Source: Cytobacillus firmus (GTDB lineage: Bacteria; Bacillota; Bacilli; Bacillales; Cytobacillaceae). Taken from it: 64,000 nt of DNA. The translations under genes were made by a program, and so were the position numbers. The stretch lies in NCBI RefSeq assembly GCF_023612095.1, contig NZ_CP086235.1, positions 1,447,001-1,511,000 of the forward strand. Direction: 5' to 3'. Shown here one piece after another: positions 1 to 8,771 of this stretch. Numbering within the stretch: the stretch's first letter is position 1; each line of letters starts with the position of its first letter. The notes beneath the pieces were generated by a model. The model was not told the origin of the DNA and searched no databases. It saw only the letters and a list, made by a program, of their open reading frames with translations.

Positions 1-231
1 CATAAAAATTATGTGAAAATAATGACAATTACTAAAAAGAACGGTACACTTATTTTTATATATGTAAATTTCTAAATTATGTTATTGAATTCCGTTAATA
101 TGTGCGTATGGCAAATGCTGATATTTTAAGGGGATAACAGAACAGTTTACTTAAAGGGAGCATGCCTGCGGAAGTATATAGAAAAACAGCTTTATTTTAT
201 TTAAATATAGTGATTTTAGGGGGATTGTAAA

Positions 232-1206
232 ATGGCAAAATGGAAGGATGGTATTGCAAAGATTGTTATCCCGACACCTTTTCCTGTCGGCGACGTTAAT
301 GTATATGCAGTAAAAGGGGAAAAGCTGACTCTTGTCGATGCCGGGCCTAAAACGGATGAAGCATGGGAAGCTTTAAAATCCCAGCTTAAAGAGCTGAATT
401 TAACTCCCGGTGATTTTGAACAGGTTGTTCTCACGCATCATCATCCCGATCATGCCGGACTGCTTGACTTTTTCCCGGACAATCTTGATGTGTTCGGGCA
501 CCCGTTTAACCAAAGGTGGCTGTCCCGTACTGACGAATTTCTAAAATTTCATGATGAGTTTTACATAAAACTGTTTAACGAATTTGGAATTCCTGAAAGG
601 TATGCTTCCTTTATTAACAAAATGAAAAAGACTTTGCGCTATTCCTGCAATCGTACCCTGACAGGAGAGCTGAAGGAAGGCAGCCAGCCTGAAGGGCTTA
701 ACGGTTGGACGGTAACGGAGACCCCCGGGCATGCACAGAGCCATATAGGTTTATTCAGGGAGAAAGATGGTGTATTCCTTGGAGGAGACCATTTGCTTGC
801 ACACATTTCACCTAACCCTATCCTGGAGCCGCCGCTTCCCGGCAATGCGGAAAGGCCGAAGCCGCAGCTTCAGTATAACGAGTCTCTGAAAAAACTGCGG
901 CAGCTGCCGATATCCCTTTTTTATTCCGGACATGGGGAGGATATTACAAATGTGAATGGGTTAATAAGCGAAAGGCTTGGCCGCCAGCATGAGCGGGCAA
1001 TGAAAGTAAAGGCATGGCTCGAGTCCGAATCGCTCACTGTTTTTGAGGTGTGCCGCCGCCTTTTTCCGAAGGTTTATGAGAAGGAGCTTTCCCTGACCAT
1101 TTCTGAAACAATCGCACAGCTTGACTATTTGCATTCAATAGGAGAGATTTATATAAATAAAGAGGATGAAGCATTCTTGTATTCCGCATCAAAAGAGGTG
1201 GTTTGA
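232..1206 (+). CDS. yqjP: MBL-fold metallo-hydrolase, YqjP family
   Basis: A 324-residue cytoplasmic metallo-beta-lactamase-fold hydrolase. The metal-binding HxHxDH signature is visible as THHHPDH (H69, H71, D73, H74), followed by TPGHAQSH (around 172), LGGDH (around 184) and SGHGED (around 232), which supply the remaining metal ligands. The C-terminal third (about 245-320) looks helical and resembles the winged-helix tail of LACTB2-like members. No signal peptide is present. An ATG start follows GGGGGATTG. It abuts the SDR gene directly (stop TGA at 1204-1206, next start at 1207), so the two are co-transcribed, as yqjP-yqjQ are in B. subtilis. The substrate is unknown; thioesterase or glyoxalase-like activity is only a family-level possibility. 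Confidence 0.85.
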   Translation: MAKWKDGIAKIVIPTPFPVGDVNVYAVKGEKLTLVDAGPKTDEAWEALKSQLKELNLTPGDFEQVVLTHHHPDHAGLLDFFPDNLDVFGHPFNQRWLSRTDEFLKFHDEFYIKLFNEFGIPERYASFINKMKKTLRYSCNRTLTGELKEGSQPEGLNGWTVTETPGHAQSHIGLFREKDGVFLGGDHLLAHISPNPILEPPLPGNAERPKPQLQYNESLKKLRQLPISLFYSGHGEDITNVNGLISERLGRQHERAMKVKAWLESESLTVFEVCRRLFPKVYEKELSLTISETIAQLDYLHSIGEIYINKEDEAFLYSASKEVV

Positions 1207-2001
1207 TTGTCAGACCGATTAAAAAATAAAAATGTGATTATCACCGGTGCATCAGGCGGAATTGGGGCCCAAATGGCCGTCCTTTGTGCCGAAAGGGGAG
1301 CAAATCTTGTCCTTCTTGCCCGCAGCCTTGACAAATTGCAGGAGCTGCAGGCAGACTTGCGGAAGCGCTTTTCAGTCGATGTACATGTGTATAAGCTTGA
1401 TGTTTCAGACACTGACAAAGTTTCGGCTGTTTTTTCAGAGATCATTGCCCGGTCTGGTCACATAGATGTGCTTGTGAATAACGCCGGCTTCGGTGTTTTC
1501 CGCGAGGCGCATGAAGCAAAAGTTGAAGAAATAAAGGGAATGTTTGATGTAAACGTTGTTGGCTTAATGGCCTGCACGAGCATGGTGCTCCCAGTGATGA
1601 GGAAACAGAGGAGCGGCCATATTATTAATATCGCTTCACAGGCCGGCAAAATGGCCACACCGAAATCGAGTGTCTATTCCGCAACCAAGCATGCGGTTCT
1701 TGGCTATACAAACAGCCTTCGGATGGAGCTTGCTGACAGCAATGTATTTGTGACTGCAGTTAACCCCGGACCGATTGAAACCAATTTCTTTACGATTGCA
1801 GATGAAAGGGGCACATACGTGAAAAATGTCAGCAAATTTATGCTTAAGCCTGAATACGTGGCCCGCAAGGTAGTCAATGCCATGCTCCGACCGGTCAGGG
1901 AAATCAACCTTCCGCGGTGGATGAATGCGGGGAGCATCATCTATGCCCTTTTTCCGGGCTTGTTCGAAAAAATTGGAAAGCGCGCATTCAATCAAAAATA
2001 A
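1207..2001 (+). CDS. yqjQ: Short-chain dehydrogenase/reductase, YqjQ family
   Basis: A 264-residue classical SDR oxidoreductase. The Rossmann nucleotide-binding motif TGASGGIG is near residue 15, NNAG near 91, the catalytic Ser in NIASQAG near 143, and the YxxxK pair in YSATK near 157. It starts with TTG directly after the stop of yqjP, so translation is probably coupled. The C-terminus contains a hydrophobic patch (IIYALFPGLF). A strong terminator follows within 10 bases. By family it reduces or oxidises a hydroxyl/carbonyl with NAD(P)(H); the substrate cannot be read from the sequence. Confidence 0.87.
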   Translation: MSDRLKNKNVIITGASGGIGAQMAVLCAERGANLVLLARSLDKLQELQADLRKRFSVDVHVYKLDVSDTDKVSAVFSEIIARSGHIDVLVNNAGFGVFREAHEAKVEEIKGMFDVNVVGLMACTSMVLPVMRKQRSGHIINIASQAGKMATPKSSVYSATKHAVLGYTNSLRMELADSNVFVTAVNPGPIETNFFTIADERGTYVKNVSKFMLKPEYVARKVVNAMLRPVREINLPRWMNAGSIIYALFPGLFEKIGKRAFNQK

Positions 2002-2007
2002 GAAGCT

Positions 2008-2045
2008 AGAAGCTGCAGCCCAATGCCTGCAGCTTCTTTTGTTTT
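2008..2045 (+). terminator. Rho-independent terminator after yqjPQ
   Basis: A perfect 11-bp stem AGAAGCTGCAG / CTGCAGCTTCT with an 8-base loop (2008-2037) is followed by a T-rich tract. It ends the yqjP-yqjQ transcript. Confidence 0.85.
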
Positions 2046-2110
2046 TGGCTGGTGAGGCGTCTATCCCGGGAGAAAGAACCACTTTTAAGAAAAACCGCGT
2101 AAAATTTCCA

Positions 2111-2142
2111 TTGAAACCGAACGCATATTCGCTTAATATAAT
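2111..2142 (+). promoter_or_regulatory. LexA-box promoter of the Y-family polymerase operon
   Basis: CGAACGCATATTCG at 2118-2131 matches the Bacillus LexA/DinR consensus CGAACRNRYGTTCG at all but one position. It sits just after a TTGAAA -35-like hexamer (2111-2116) and before TAATAT/TATAAT (2134-2142), so a bound repressor would cover the promoter. The B. subtilis homologue yqjW is a known SOS gene, which fits. Confidence 0.8.
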
Positions 2143-2257
2143 GGGTATACATATACAGAACGGATGTTCCTGTAATATTTTTGGGTTCAGAGGGGCTATG
2201 CAGCATAGAAGCTGATAAGCAGAGCCTTATGTTTTTTTGAAGGAGGATGTCGAAGTC

Positions 2258-3516
2258 ATGATTGATTACAGCTCAATGCCGAACGATCAAATTTTGTGTG
2301 TTGATATGAAGAGCTTTTATGCAAGCTGTTCTGCTGTCATGCTTGGTCTGGATCCTCTTGACTGCTATCTTGTAATTGCAGGGAATGTGGAACGGAAGGG
2401 GAGCGTTGTTCTGGCGGCCTCTCCGCGAATGAAAAAAGAGTTTGGAATAAAGACAGGGTCCCGTCTTTTTGAGGTCCCCCAAGATCCGCGCATTAGAATT
2501 GAGGAGCCGAAAATGGCGACTTATTTAAGAATCTCCACTGAAATCACCAGGGTGTTTAACCGTTATGTCCCCAAGGAGGCCATCCATACGTACAGTGTCG
2601 ATGAAAGCTTTATAAAAGTAGACGGCGCAGTGCATCTCTGGGGTAATGCCCAGACGATTGCCTGGAAAATAAAAGATGATATTGAACGGGAATTTCAGCT
2701 TCCCTGTGCCATAGGAATAGGGCCTAATTTACTAATGTCAAAGCTCTGCCTGGATCTTGAGGCGAAAAAAAGGGGAGTTGCACAATGGACGTATGGAGAT
2801 GTAAAAACAAAGCTGTGGAATATATCCCCGTTACGGGAAATGTGGGGCATCGGCCGCCGTGTTGAAAAGACATTGAATGGAATGGGGGTTTTTACAGTCG
2901 GCCAGCTTGCCCGCTATGATCTGGCTAAGCTCGAGAAGAAGTTTGGGATTATGGGCAATCAGCTCTATCACCACGCATGGGGGATTGATTTGTCGGAAAT
3001 AGGCGCGCCGATCATGGCAGGACAGATCAGCTTCGGTAAAAGCCAGATATTACTGAGGGATTACAAAGAGGAAAAGGAAATTAAGCATGTGGTCCTTGAG
3101 ATGTGTGAAGAAGTGGCAAGAAGGGCCCGCAGCCACCGCAAAGCCGGCAGAACCATCAGCTTTGGCCTTGGCTACAGCCAGGATGAATTCGGAGGGGGTT
3201 TTTACCGCTCCAGGACCGTTGATCAGCCAACCAATATTACGATGGATCTTTATCGGGTCTGCCTCGAGCTTTTTGACGAGAATTATGAGGGGAAAACAGT
3301 ACGGCAGATTTCCATTTCCCTCGGCAATATTACGGATGATAGCGAAATGCAGCTGAGTCTGTTCGACTTGGATGGCTGGAAAAAAGGGAGCTCGGCTATA
3401 CTGTCGACCGGATCCGCTCCAAGTTTGGAGGAGGAGCTCTGCTGAGAGCCGTTTCTTATACAGGTGCAGGAACCGCCAAACACCGTGCGACATTGGTTGG
3501 CGGCCATAAAATGTAA
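2258..3516 (+). CDS. polYB: Y-family DNA polymerase (PolY2/UvrX), frameshifted near its C-terminus
   Basis: SOS translesion polymerase of the UmuC/UvrX type. Visible are the metal-binding CVDMKSFYASC near the N-terminus, the YSVDESF catalytic motif near residue 120, the thumb (IGIGPNLLMSKLCLD) and a little-finger domain. I place the start at ATG 2258 because AAGGAGG (2240-2246) lies 11 bases upstream. The unbroken frame ends at 3445 with an unrelated tail, but the other frame continues as DRIRSKFG...VGGHKM to a stop at 3514-3516, which is the normal UvrX ending. One extra A in the A6 run at 3380-3385 joins them into 419 residues, the family length. The palm and catalytic sites are intact either way. 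It is followed by a YolD-like gene, the usual partner, and preceded by a LexA box. Confidence 0.85.
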
Positions 3517-3531
3517 AAGGGGGGTCAGCTT

Positions 3532-3867
3532 ATGATTCGCGATCGGGGCAGAATTAAATGGACTTCCATGATGCTGCCGGAACATGTAAAGCTCTTAAGA
3601 GACTGGGCAAAGGAAGACACATACGAGCAAAAGCGGGAATTGGATGAGCAGAAGCTTGAATATATGAATGAAATTCTTTCAGAGGCAATGGAATTTCAAA
3701 AGAACGTCACACTTACACATTACAGGGGCAGAAATTATGAACTGGTCATCGGGAGCATCCATTATTGGGATGACCTTGGCCAAAAGCTTCATATTGTTGA
3801 TCGGTTTGAGGATATTCACCGTATCTCCATTAATGATATAGCGGATGCCCGGTTTACGGAAGAATAG
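3532..3867 (+). CDS. YolD-like family protein
   Basis: A 111-residue soluble protein with the YolD-like domain (the N-terminal RGRIKWTSMMLPEH stretch and the central helical KREL-DEQKLEYMNEIL segment are typical). YolD-like proteins are encoded next to Y-family polymerases in bacilli, here 15 bases after the polymerase frame, so it belongs to the same LexA-controlled transcript. A direct role in error-prone repair is inferred from that linkage; no enzymatic motif is visible. The ATG start follows AAAAGGGGGG. Confidence 0.85.
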   Translation: MIRDRGRIKWTSMMLPEHVKLLRDWAKEDTYEQKRELDEQKLEYMNEILSEAMEFQKNVTLTHYRGRNYELVIGSIHYWDDLGQKLHIVDRFEDIHRISINDIADARFTEE

Positions 3868-3941
3868 TGCTGTCTGAACTGGATGAATTCAAGAAAAAAA
3901 ATGAAAAAAAAAACGGGGATGACTGTCCCCGTTTTCCACCC

Positions 3942-4166
3942 TTATTGCTTGTCATCGGAGGTTTTCTCCGCGCGGACACAGGATTGGAAAGTTCCTTTAT
4001 GAGTGCCATCACAAAATGGGATTTTCAAGGATCTCCCGCAGCGGCAAAGGGAAAAGGTTTTTTTTGTTTCGAATTTATTGCCATCCATATCAATTAACTC
4101 TACATCACCTGTTACACGCAGCGATCCATTATCCATTACTTTAATCTGCGCCTTGGACATATCCAA
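3942..4166 (-). CDS. CDGSH iron-sulfur domain protein
   Basis: A 74-residue protein with the CDGSH-type 2Fe-2S signature: CRCGRSLKIPFCDGTH gives three Cys and one His as cluster ligands (C-x-C ... C-x3-H) at about residues 42-57. The N-terminal part is a short beta-rich segment. The start could equally be ATG 4160, two codons in. It points against the polymerase operon and away from the HesB-like gene. Members of this family carry labile redox-active clusters; the exact role is unknown. A stretch of GGGGACAG...CTGTCCCC-like sequence near 3915-3935 may end transcription between it and the yolD-like gene. Confidence 0.85.
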   Translation of the reverse strand: MDMSKAQIKVMDNGSLRVTGDVELIDMDGNKFETKKTFSLCRCGRSLKIPFCDGTHKGTFQSCVRAEKTSDDKQ

Positions 4167-4281
4167 TCATCCTTTCTAAAAAACTTTATTTGGCGGCTCA
4201 ATGGCAGCTGTCTCTTTCAGAAGCATGTTATGCCTATCTGTGTTAAAATCAGCATATGCAAAGGGGAGGTAGTTTTACAAC

Positions 4282-4608
4282 ATGGAAATAACATTAACTG
4301 AATTGGCGGCAGAAAAATTATCGGGACGGATTGCCGGCAAAGATGGATTTATAAAACTAAAGTATGATATAGACGGATGCGGCTGTGTGGTAAGCGGAGT
4401 GGCGGCACTCTGGCTTGTTGAAGAGCTTGATGAAGATGACAGGGAAATCCAAACAAACACCGGCAGCATATATGTGGAAAAATCCAAGGAAGTATTTTTG
4501 GATGAAAATTTAACGATAGACTTTTCAGAGAAGGCAAATTGCTTTCAGTTAAAAAGCCCGAATCAGTATTTAAACCCAAGAATGAGCTTTATTGATAAAA
4601 CAAAATAA
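4282..4608 (+). CDS. yqkB: HesB/IscA-like iron-sulfur biosynthesis family protein, YqkB
   Basis: A 108-residue protein of the HesB-like domain family (PF01521 type). It begins with MEITLTELAAEKL, the usual first strand and helix, and has a DGCGCVVSG loop near residue 35 that carries two cysteines. It is shorter and more divergent than IscA/ErpA. The order HesB-like / lipoprotein / YqkD hydrolase / YqkE / YqkF matches the yqkB-yqkF order of B. subtilis. AAGGGGAGGT lies 9 bases before ATG. A role in Fe-S handling is inferred from the family. Confidence 0.82.
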   Translation: MEITLTELAAEKLSGRIAGKDGFIKLKYDIDGCGCVVSGVAALWLVEELDEDDREIQTNTGSIYVEKSKEVFLDENLTIDFSEKANCFQLKSPNQYLNPRMSFIDKTK

Positions 4609-4775
4609 AATGAAGCAGGCGGCCGCTGAAGGAAGGCGGTCTTTTTAATAGGCTGCATAGGTAAAAATACCCTTCCAAAATTTTGGAAAATAAGGTTTTA
4701 ATATATTAGTAAAAGGTTAGATAACAAGATGTTTGTCATTATGGGTGAAGAGAGTGCTGATTGGGGGAGATTCGA

Positions 4776-5312
4776 ATGAAGTGGAAGTTACTTTTTCTGG
4801 CGGCAGCTTTCCTGATTTTGTCGGGGTGCAGTACAGCAACAATGGGCCAGGCGATTGATGATGGAATTCCATTCAATGTAAAAGAAGTCTTACATAAAGA
4901 AAAAGTAAAAGATGGAGTCATACTGCTGTATTTAACGCAGCAGAATGATGGGCAAAATGAGGTCGAAGCCATGGCGGCTGCCTATTTGAAGGGCAGTGAC
5001 AAAAAAGGCTGGAAAAATGAAGGACATAACCATTGGGAGCATTATGAGAATGAACATATGACCGTTTATACAGATACTTTTTATGATTACGATAACGAAG
5101 GTAGATTAGAAAACAGATTACCGATTATTTTTGGTGAGATTCAGAGCGGGGATATTAAAAAAGTAGAGGTAGCCGGCACGGAAGAGAAATTTGAAGAAGC
5201 AGCTATTATTAAAAAAGAAAAAAAACGCTATTATTTTAAAATGGGAGACTTTCATACTGCCAAAGGGCTATCGGCAGATGGCAAGGAAATCATAAAGAAA
5301 AAGAAAAATTAG
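4776..5312 (+). CDS. Putative lipoprotein of unknown function
   Basis: A 178-residue exported protein. The first 18 residues form a lipoprotein signal: two Lys, a hydrophobic run and the lipobox LSGC with Cys18. The mature part is charged and acidic with many Lys/Glu and no motif I recognise. I chose ATG 4776 over an upstream TTG (4761) because GGGGGAG at 4763-4769 is at good distance and the signal peptide then starts normally. It is likely anchored to the outer face of the membrane. It is monocistronic, followed by a strong hairpin. Confidence 0.8.
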   Translation: MKWKLLFLAAAFLILSGCSTATMGQAIDDGIPFNVKEVLHKEKVKDGVILLYLTQQNDGQNEVEAMAAAYLKGSDKKGWKNEGHNHWEHYENEHMTVYTDTFYDYDNEGRLENRLPIIFGEIQSGDIKKVEVAGTEEKFEEAAIIKKEKKRYYFKMGDFHTAKGLSADGKEIIKKKKN

Positions 5313-5324
5313 AGAATCTAATAT

Positions 5325-5358
5325 GAAGCAGCTGGCTTGCACTGAAGCCAGCTGCTTC
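5325..5358. terminator. Bidirectional hairpin between the lipoprotein and yqkD
   Basis: A perfect 14-bp stem GAAGCAGCTGGCTT / AAGCCAGCTGCTTC with a 6-base loop lies between two convergent genes. Neither side has a strong T tract, so termination efficiency is uncertain. Confidence 0.6.
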
Positions 5359-6289
5359 TATTGTGATAAAGTATCTTTGCTGCTGACATACTGCTCCAAA
5401 AACTCATCAATTACTTTTTCATAATCCTCTCTGTTTTCGTTAAAGGATTGGGCATGGATCCCATTGGCAGCAAGGTAAAGTTTTTTAGGGCCTTTTTTCT
5501 TTTCATACAAAGCTTCGGACATGGTCGGTAAAATAAAATCATCTTTTTCGCTGTGGATAAACAGGATGGGCTTCTTTATATTTTCAATAACAGAAATAGG
5601 AGAAACGTCCGCAATGGAATATTTCTCCCGCATTCGCAGGAATAGATCGGCAACAGGCAAAAAGAGTTTCGCGGGCAGCTTCATCTCGGTTTTTAAACGG
5701 TAAGTCAGCTGCTCCTTAAAATCAGAAAAAGGGCAATCGGCAATGTAAAAGTCGGCACCGTCTTCAAGCATTCCCGCATAAAGGAGCATGGTGGCAGCCC
5801 CCATGCTTTCACCATGAATGCCGATCTCAATATCAGGCCCTTTTTCGGCTTTAAGCCAATCAACAATCGCTTTTAGATCAAACTTTTCATAATGCCCGTA
5901 GCTTGTCGTCTTCCCCCGGATTCTCCGTGGCGGCGATGATCATAGATTACAGCGTTAAACCCCCGTTCCAGGAAGAGGTTCATATATTTAATCGAATTCA
6001 TTTTGTTTTCCGTAACCCCGTGAGAAATAATGATATAGCGGCTGTTTTTATGGGGTTCGGCAGCCACGGCTTTTAAGTTATAGCCAAATGGAGAAGGAAT
6101 AAGCACTTCTCTTTTCGGGAGGTTTTCATACTTGATCAGATCAAGCCTGCCTGACTCCTTCTCCCTTTCTAAAATAAAGTCATCTTCCTTCTTTTTCATA
6201 AACATAAGCCTATTTGTAAAATAGACGCCGAGTGATGCAAGAAAGAGAACGATGGAAAATATATAGCGCAAAAACCTTCTCAAACCCAT
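5358..6289 (-). pseudogene. yqkD: Alpha/beta hydrolase YqkD, split by a one-base frameshift
   Basis: A membrane-anchored serine hydrolase of the YqkD/BAAT type in two frames. The N-terminal part (to 5873) carries a transmembrane anchor (RRFLRYIFSIVLFLASLG), an oxyanion segment IISHGVTENK and YDHRRHGESGG. The C-terminal part (from about 5900) carries the nucleophile elbow GESMGAA, an Asp in IHSEKDDFI and a late His (GIHAQSF). The break is at the C5 run 5913-5917 (G5 on the coding strand): one more G gives GESGGKTTSYGHYEKF and a 310-residue protein, the usual length. The start is ATG 6289 or TTG 6283; GGAGGG directly precedes the ATG, which favours the TTG. Convergent with the lipoprotein gene. 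Confidence 0.82.
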
Positions 6290-6382
6290 CCCTCCATCTT
6301 TTTTCTTTATTTTACCATTATGGCTAAAATTAAAACAGAGATGTGAGCCGGGACAAAATGAAATATTATGAAGGACTTGCGA

Positions 6383-6410
6383 CACAAAAAAAGCCGCACT
6401 GCGGCGGCTT
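6383..6410 (-). terminator. Terminator of the HMG-CoA lyase gene
   Basis: On the minus strand AAGCCGC...GCGGCTT pairs and is followed by TTTTTTTGTG, a classical intrinsic terminator 21 bases after the lyase stop codon. Confidence 0.75.
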
Positions 6411-6430
6411 ATTGCTGTGCGTTTTGGCTT

Positions 6431-7348
6431 TTAGCTGGAGGAATCGGCAGTTTGAGCATTTAGCCTGAAATACGTGCTTTCAATCGGCCTGGAAAGATGA
6501 GGCTGAACAATTTTTACAGCTTCCATTAATTGATCCAGATTAACATTGGTTTCAATTCCCATGCGCTCAAGCATATAAACAACATCTTCTGTTGCAGCGT
6601 TGCCTGCAGCTCCAGGGGCGAATGGGCATCCGCCAAGTCCGCCGGCGGATGTGTCAAACCGGTCAACACCTGCCTGCAGGGCTGCAAAAATATTTGTAAG
6701 GGCCATTTTTCTTGTGTCGTGGAAGTGTGCAGTGATAAGGGTATTAGGAAACTCTGCTTTCAAACGGGAAAATAGCCCATATGATTCATGGGGAGCAGCC
6801 ATCCCAATCGTATCTGCCACGCTTAATTCATCAGCTCCTGCCTCTGTAAATTGACGGCATAGCCTAACTGTATCTTCAGGATTGATGGCTCCTTCATACG
6901 GACAATAAAATGCCGTAGAGATGCAGGCGCGGACAAAGTAGCCTTTCTCCTTCAGTTCTCCGATAATCGGTTTTAGTTCATCCATGCTTTCCGGAGTGGT
7001 TTTATTGATGTTTTTCTTATTAAATGTATTGCTGACACCGACGAAAACGGCAACAGCCCGGCAATCAGTCATATATACTCTGTCAATGCCCTTGCGGTTC
7101 GGGGCAAGCACGATATCCCTTGTATCTGCACCAAGGCAATCTGCCGTAATTTCAGCTGCATCCCCCATTTGCGGAACCCATTTAGGAGACACAAAAGAAG
7201 TAAGCTCCAATTCTGTTAATCCTGCATTTTTTAAGCTTTTAATAAAATCTTTCTTAACCTCAGTCGGTACAAACGACTTTTCATTTTGCAGTCCATCCCG
7301 TGGCCCCACTTCAATAATTGTTACTTTATCTGGAAATGCAAGCGTCAT
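6431..7348 (-). CDS. Hydroxymethylglutaryl-CoA lyase
   Basis: A 305-residue TIM-barrel lyase that splits HMG-CoA into acetoacetate and acetyl-CoA, the last step of leucine breakdown. Signatures are VGPRDGLQNE near the N-terminus (metal and catalytic Arg/Asp), THFHDTRKMA (metal-binding HxH) and the C-terminal GGLGGCPFAPGAAGN loop with the catalytic Cys. ATG 7348 follows AGGAAAA. It is divergently transcribed from the thiolase-CoA-transferase genes with a shared 180-base control region holding a cre-like site. No neighbours for the earlier leucine steps (such as methylcrotonyl-CoA carboxylase) are in the window. Equivalent in function to B. subtilis YngG. Confidence 0.93.
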   Translation of the reverse strand: MTLAFPDKVTIIEVGPRDGLQNEKSFVPTEVKKDFIKSLKNAGLTELELTSFVSPKWVPQMGDAAEITADCLGADTRDIVLAPNRKGIDRVYMTDCRAVAVFVGVSNTFNKKNINKTTPESMDELKPIIGELKEKGYFVRACISTAFYCPYEGAINPEDTVRLCRQFTEAGADELSVADTIGMAAPHESYGLFSRLKAEFPNTLITAHFHDTRKMALTNIFAALQAGVDRFDTSAGGLGGCPFAPGAAGNAATEDVVYMLERMGIETNVNLDQLMEAVKIVQPHLSRPIESTYFRLNAQTADSSS

Positions 7349-7380
7349 ATTTTCCTCTCCCGTTTCATAATTTAATTTTT

Positions 7381-7394
7381 GGTAAGCGTTTTCT
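7381..7394. promoter_or_regulatory. Candidate cre site (CcpA) in the divergent control region
   Basis: GGTAAGCGTTTTCT matches the catabolite-responsive element TGTAAGCGTTTTCA at 12 of 14 positions. It lies 33 bases upstream of the HMG-CoA lyase start and upstream of the thiolase promoter region, so carbon catabolite repression of this catabolic module is plausible. Confidence 0.5.
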
Positions 7395-7454
7395 CAAAGT
7401 TCTTAAATTTATTGTATTAGGAAAGTATTTTCGATTGCAAGAATAATAGAAATT

Positions 7455-7484
7455 TTGACAAAATAAAAGGAATTTTGATATTCC
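7455..7484 (+). promoter_or_regulatory. Promoter region of the thiolase operon with inverted repeat
   Basis: TTGACA (7455-7460) is a perfect -35 hexamer; the best -10 is TATTCC with a TGA extension about 18 bases downstream, which is weak. The inverted repeat GGAAT-tttgat-ATTCC (7469-7484) overlaps the -10 and could be an operator. Confidence 0.45.
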
Positions 7485-7527
7485 TCAACGAATATAAGCA
7501 AAGAGATGTTTTGAAAGGATGAGAGAG

Positions 7528-8714
7528 ATGTCACAAACAGAAGTCGTAATAGTCAGCGCTGTCCGGACAGCAATCGGCAGTTTCAATGGAAGTCTTAAAG
7601 ATGTATCAGCACCAGAGCTTGGGGCGATAGCGATAAAAGGCGCTCTTGAAAAAGCAGGTGTAACACCGGACCAAATAGATGAAGTAATCCTGGGGAATGT
7701 CCTGCAGGCAGGCCTGGGCCAAAACACAGCAAGGCAGGCAGCTCTTAAAGCGGGTCTTCCTGAAAGCGTTTCCGCGATGACAATTAATAAAGTTTGCGGT
7801 TCAGGGCTGAAGGCGGTCCATTTAGCAGCACAGGCCATTTTAGCCGGTGATGCCGAAGCTGTGATTGCAGGCGGCATGGAAAATATGAGCCAGGCGCCTT
7901 ACATACTGAAAAATGCAAGAAATGGCTTTAAAATGGGAGACCAAAAACTTATAGATTCGATGATTTCAGACGGTCTCTGGTGTGCTTTTAATGATTACCA
8001 TATGGGAGTTACGGCTGAAAATCTTTGTTCGAAATATGAGCTGAGCAGGGAAGAACAGGACAAATTTGCCGCAGACAGCCAGGAAAAGGCGGCAAAGGCA
8101 ATTGAAGAAGGAAAATTCAAAGATGAAATCGTTCCGGTGGAAATTCCTCAGCGAAAAGGGGATCCGGTCGTTTTTGATACAGACGAGTATCCGAAAAAGG
8201 GACAACTGCTGAAAAGCTCGCAGGCCTGCGTCCGGCGTTTAAGAAAGATGGAAGCGTAACAGCCGGAAATGCGTCAGGGATTAATGACGGTGCGGCTGTA
8301 TTGCTGGTTATGAGCAGAAAGAGAGCAGATGAACTGGGGCTTAAACCATTAGTGACGATTAAAGGAAATGCAAGTGCGGGTGTTGATCCAAGCATTATGG
8401 GCATTGGTCCTGTTGCTGCCGTAAAAAAAGCGCTTGAAAAGGCATCTGTCTCTATGGATGAATTGGAGCTTATTGAAGCAAACGAGGCATTTGCAGCCCA
8501 GTCGCTGGCAGTTGACAGGGAGCTTCGTTTTAACAAGGAGATTCTGAATGTTAATGGCGGGGCCATTGCACTCGGACATCCGATCGGCGCAAGCGGAGCA
8601 CGAATCCTCGTAACTCTTATTCATGAGATGCAAAAAAGACAGGCAAAGAAAGGCCTTGCAACTCTATGCATTGGCGGAGGCCAAGGGGTAGCTACAGTGG
8701 TGGAGCTTGCATAA
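7528..8714 (+). pseudogene. Acetyl-CoA acetyltransferase (thiolase), split by a one-base frameshift
   Basis: A degradative/biosynthetic thiolase joining or cleaving acetoacetyl-CoA and acetyl-CoA. The first frame (to 8259) has the active-site Cys in [12 protein letters not shown] and [12 protein letters not shown]. The second (8301-8714) has [28 protein letters not shown] (catalytic His) and CIGGGQG (second Cys). The join is at 8194-8201 (A5 then G3): one extra base there reads [20 protein letters not shown] and gives 395 residues, the normal thiolase length, with no other damage. Start is ATG 7528, after AAAGGATG. It would use the acetoacetyl-CoA made by the CoA-transferase just downstream. 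Real loss of function is possible but I consider a sequence error more likely. Confidence 0.87.
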
Positions 8715-8771
8715 GTTGCTTCTGATAAAAGTTAGTAAATAAGTATTTTTTTTATGAAAGGAGCGATTGAA

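Noticed and set aside
1..231. End of an upstream gene or an RNA gene at the left edge
   Set aside because: No open frame reaching the edge and no recognisable RNA; AT-rich intergenic sequence only.
1636..2082. A 148-residue minus-strand frame over yqjQ
   Set aside because: Opposite-strand shadow of a well-supported SDR gene; Cys/His-rich, no ribosome site or domain.
3050..3493. A 147-residue minus-strand frame over polYB
   Set aside because: Shadow of the polymerase, no family features.
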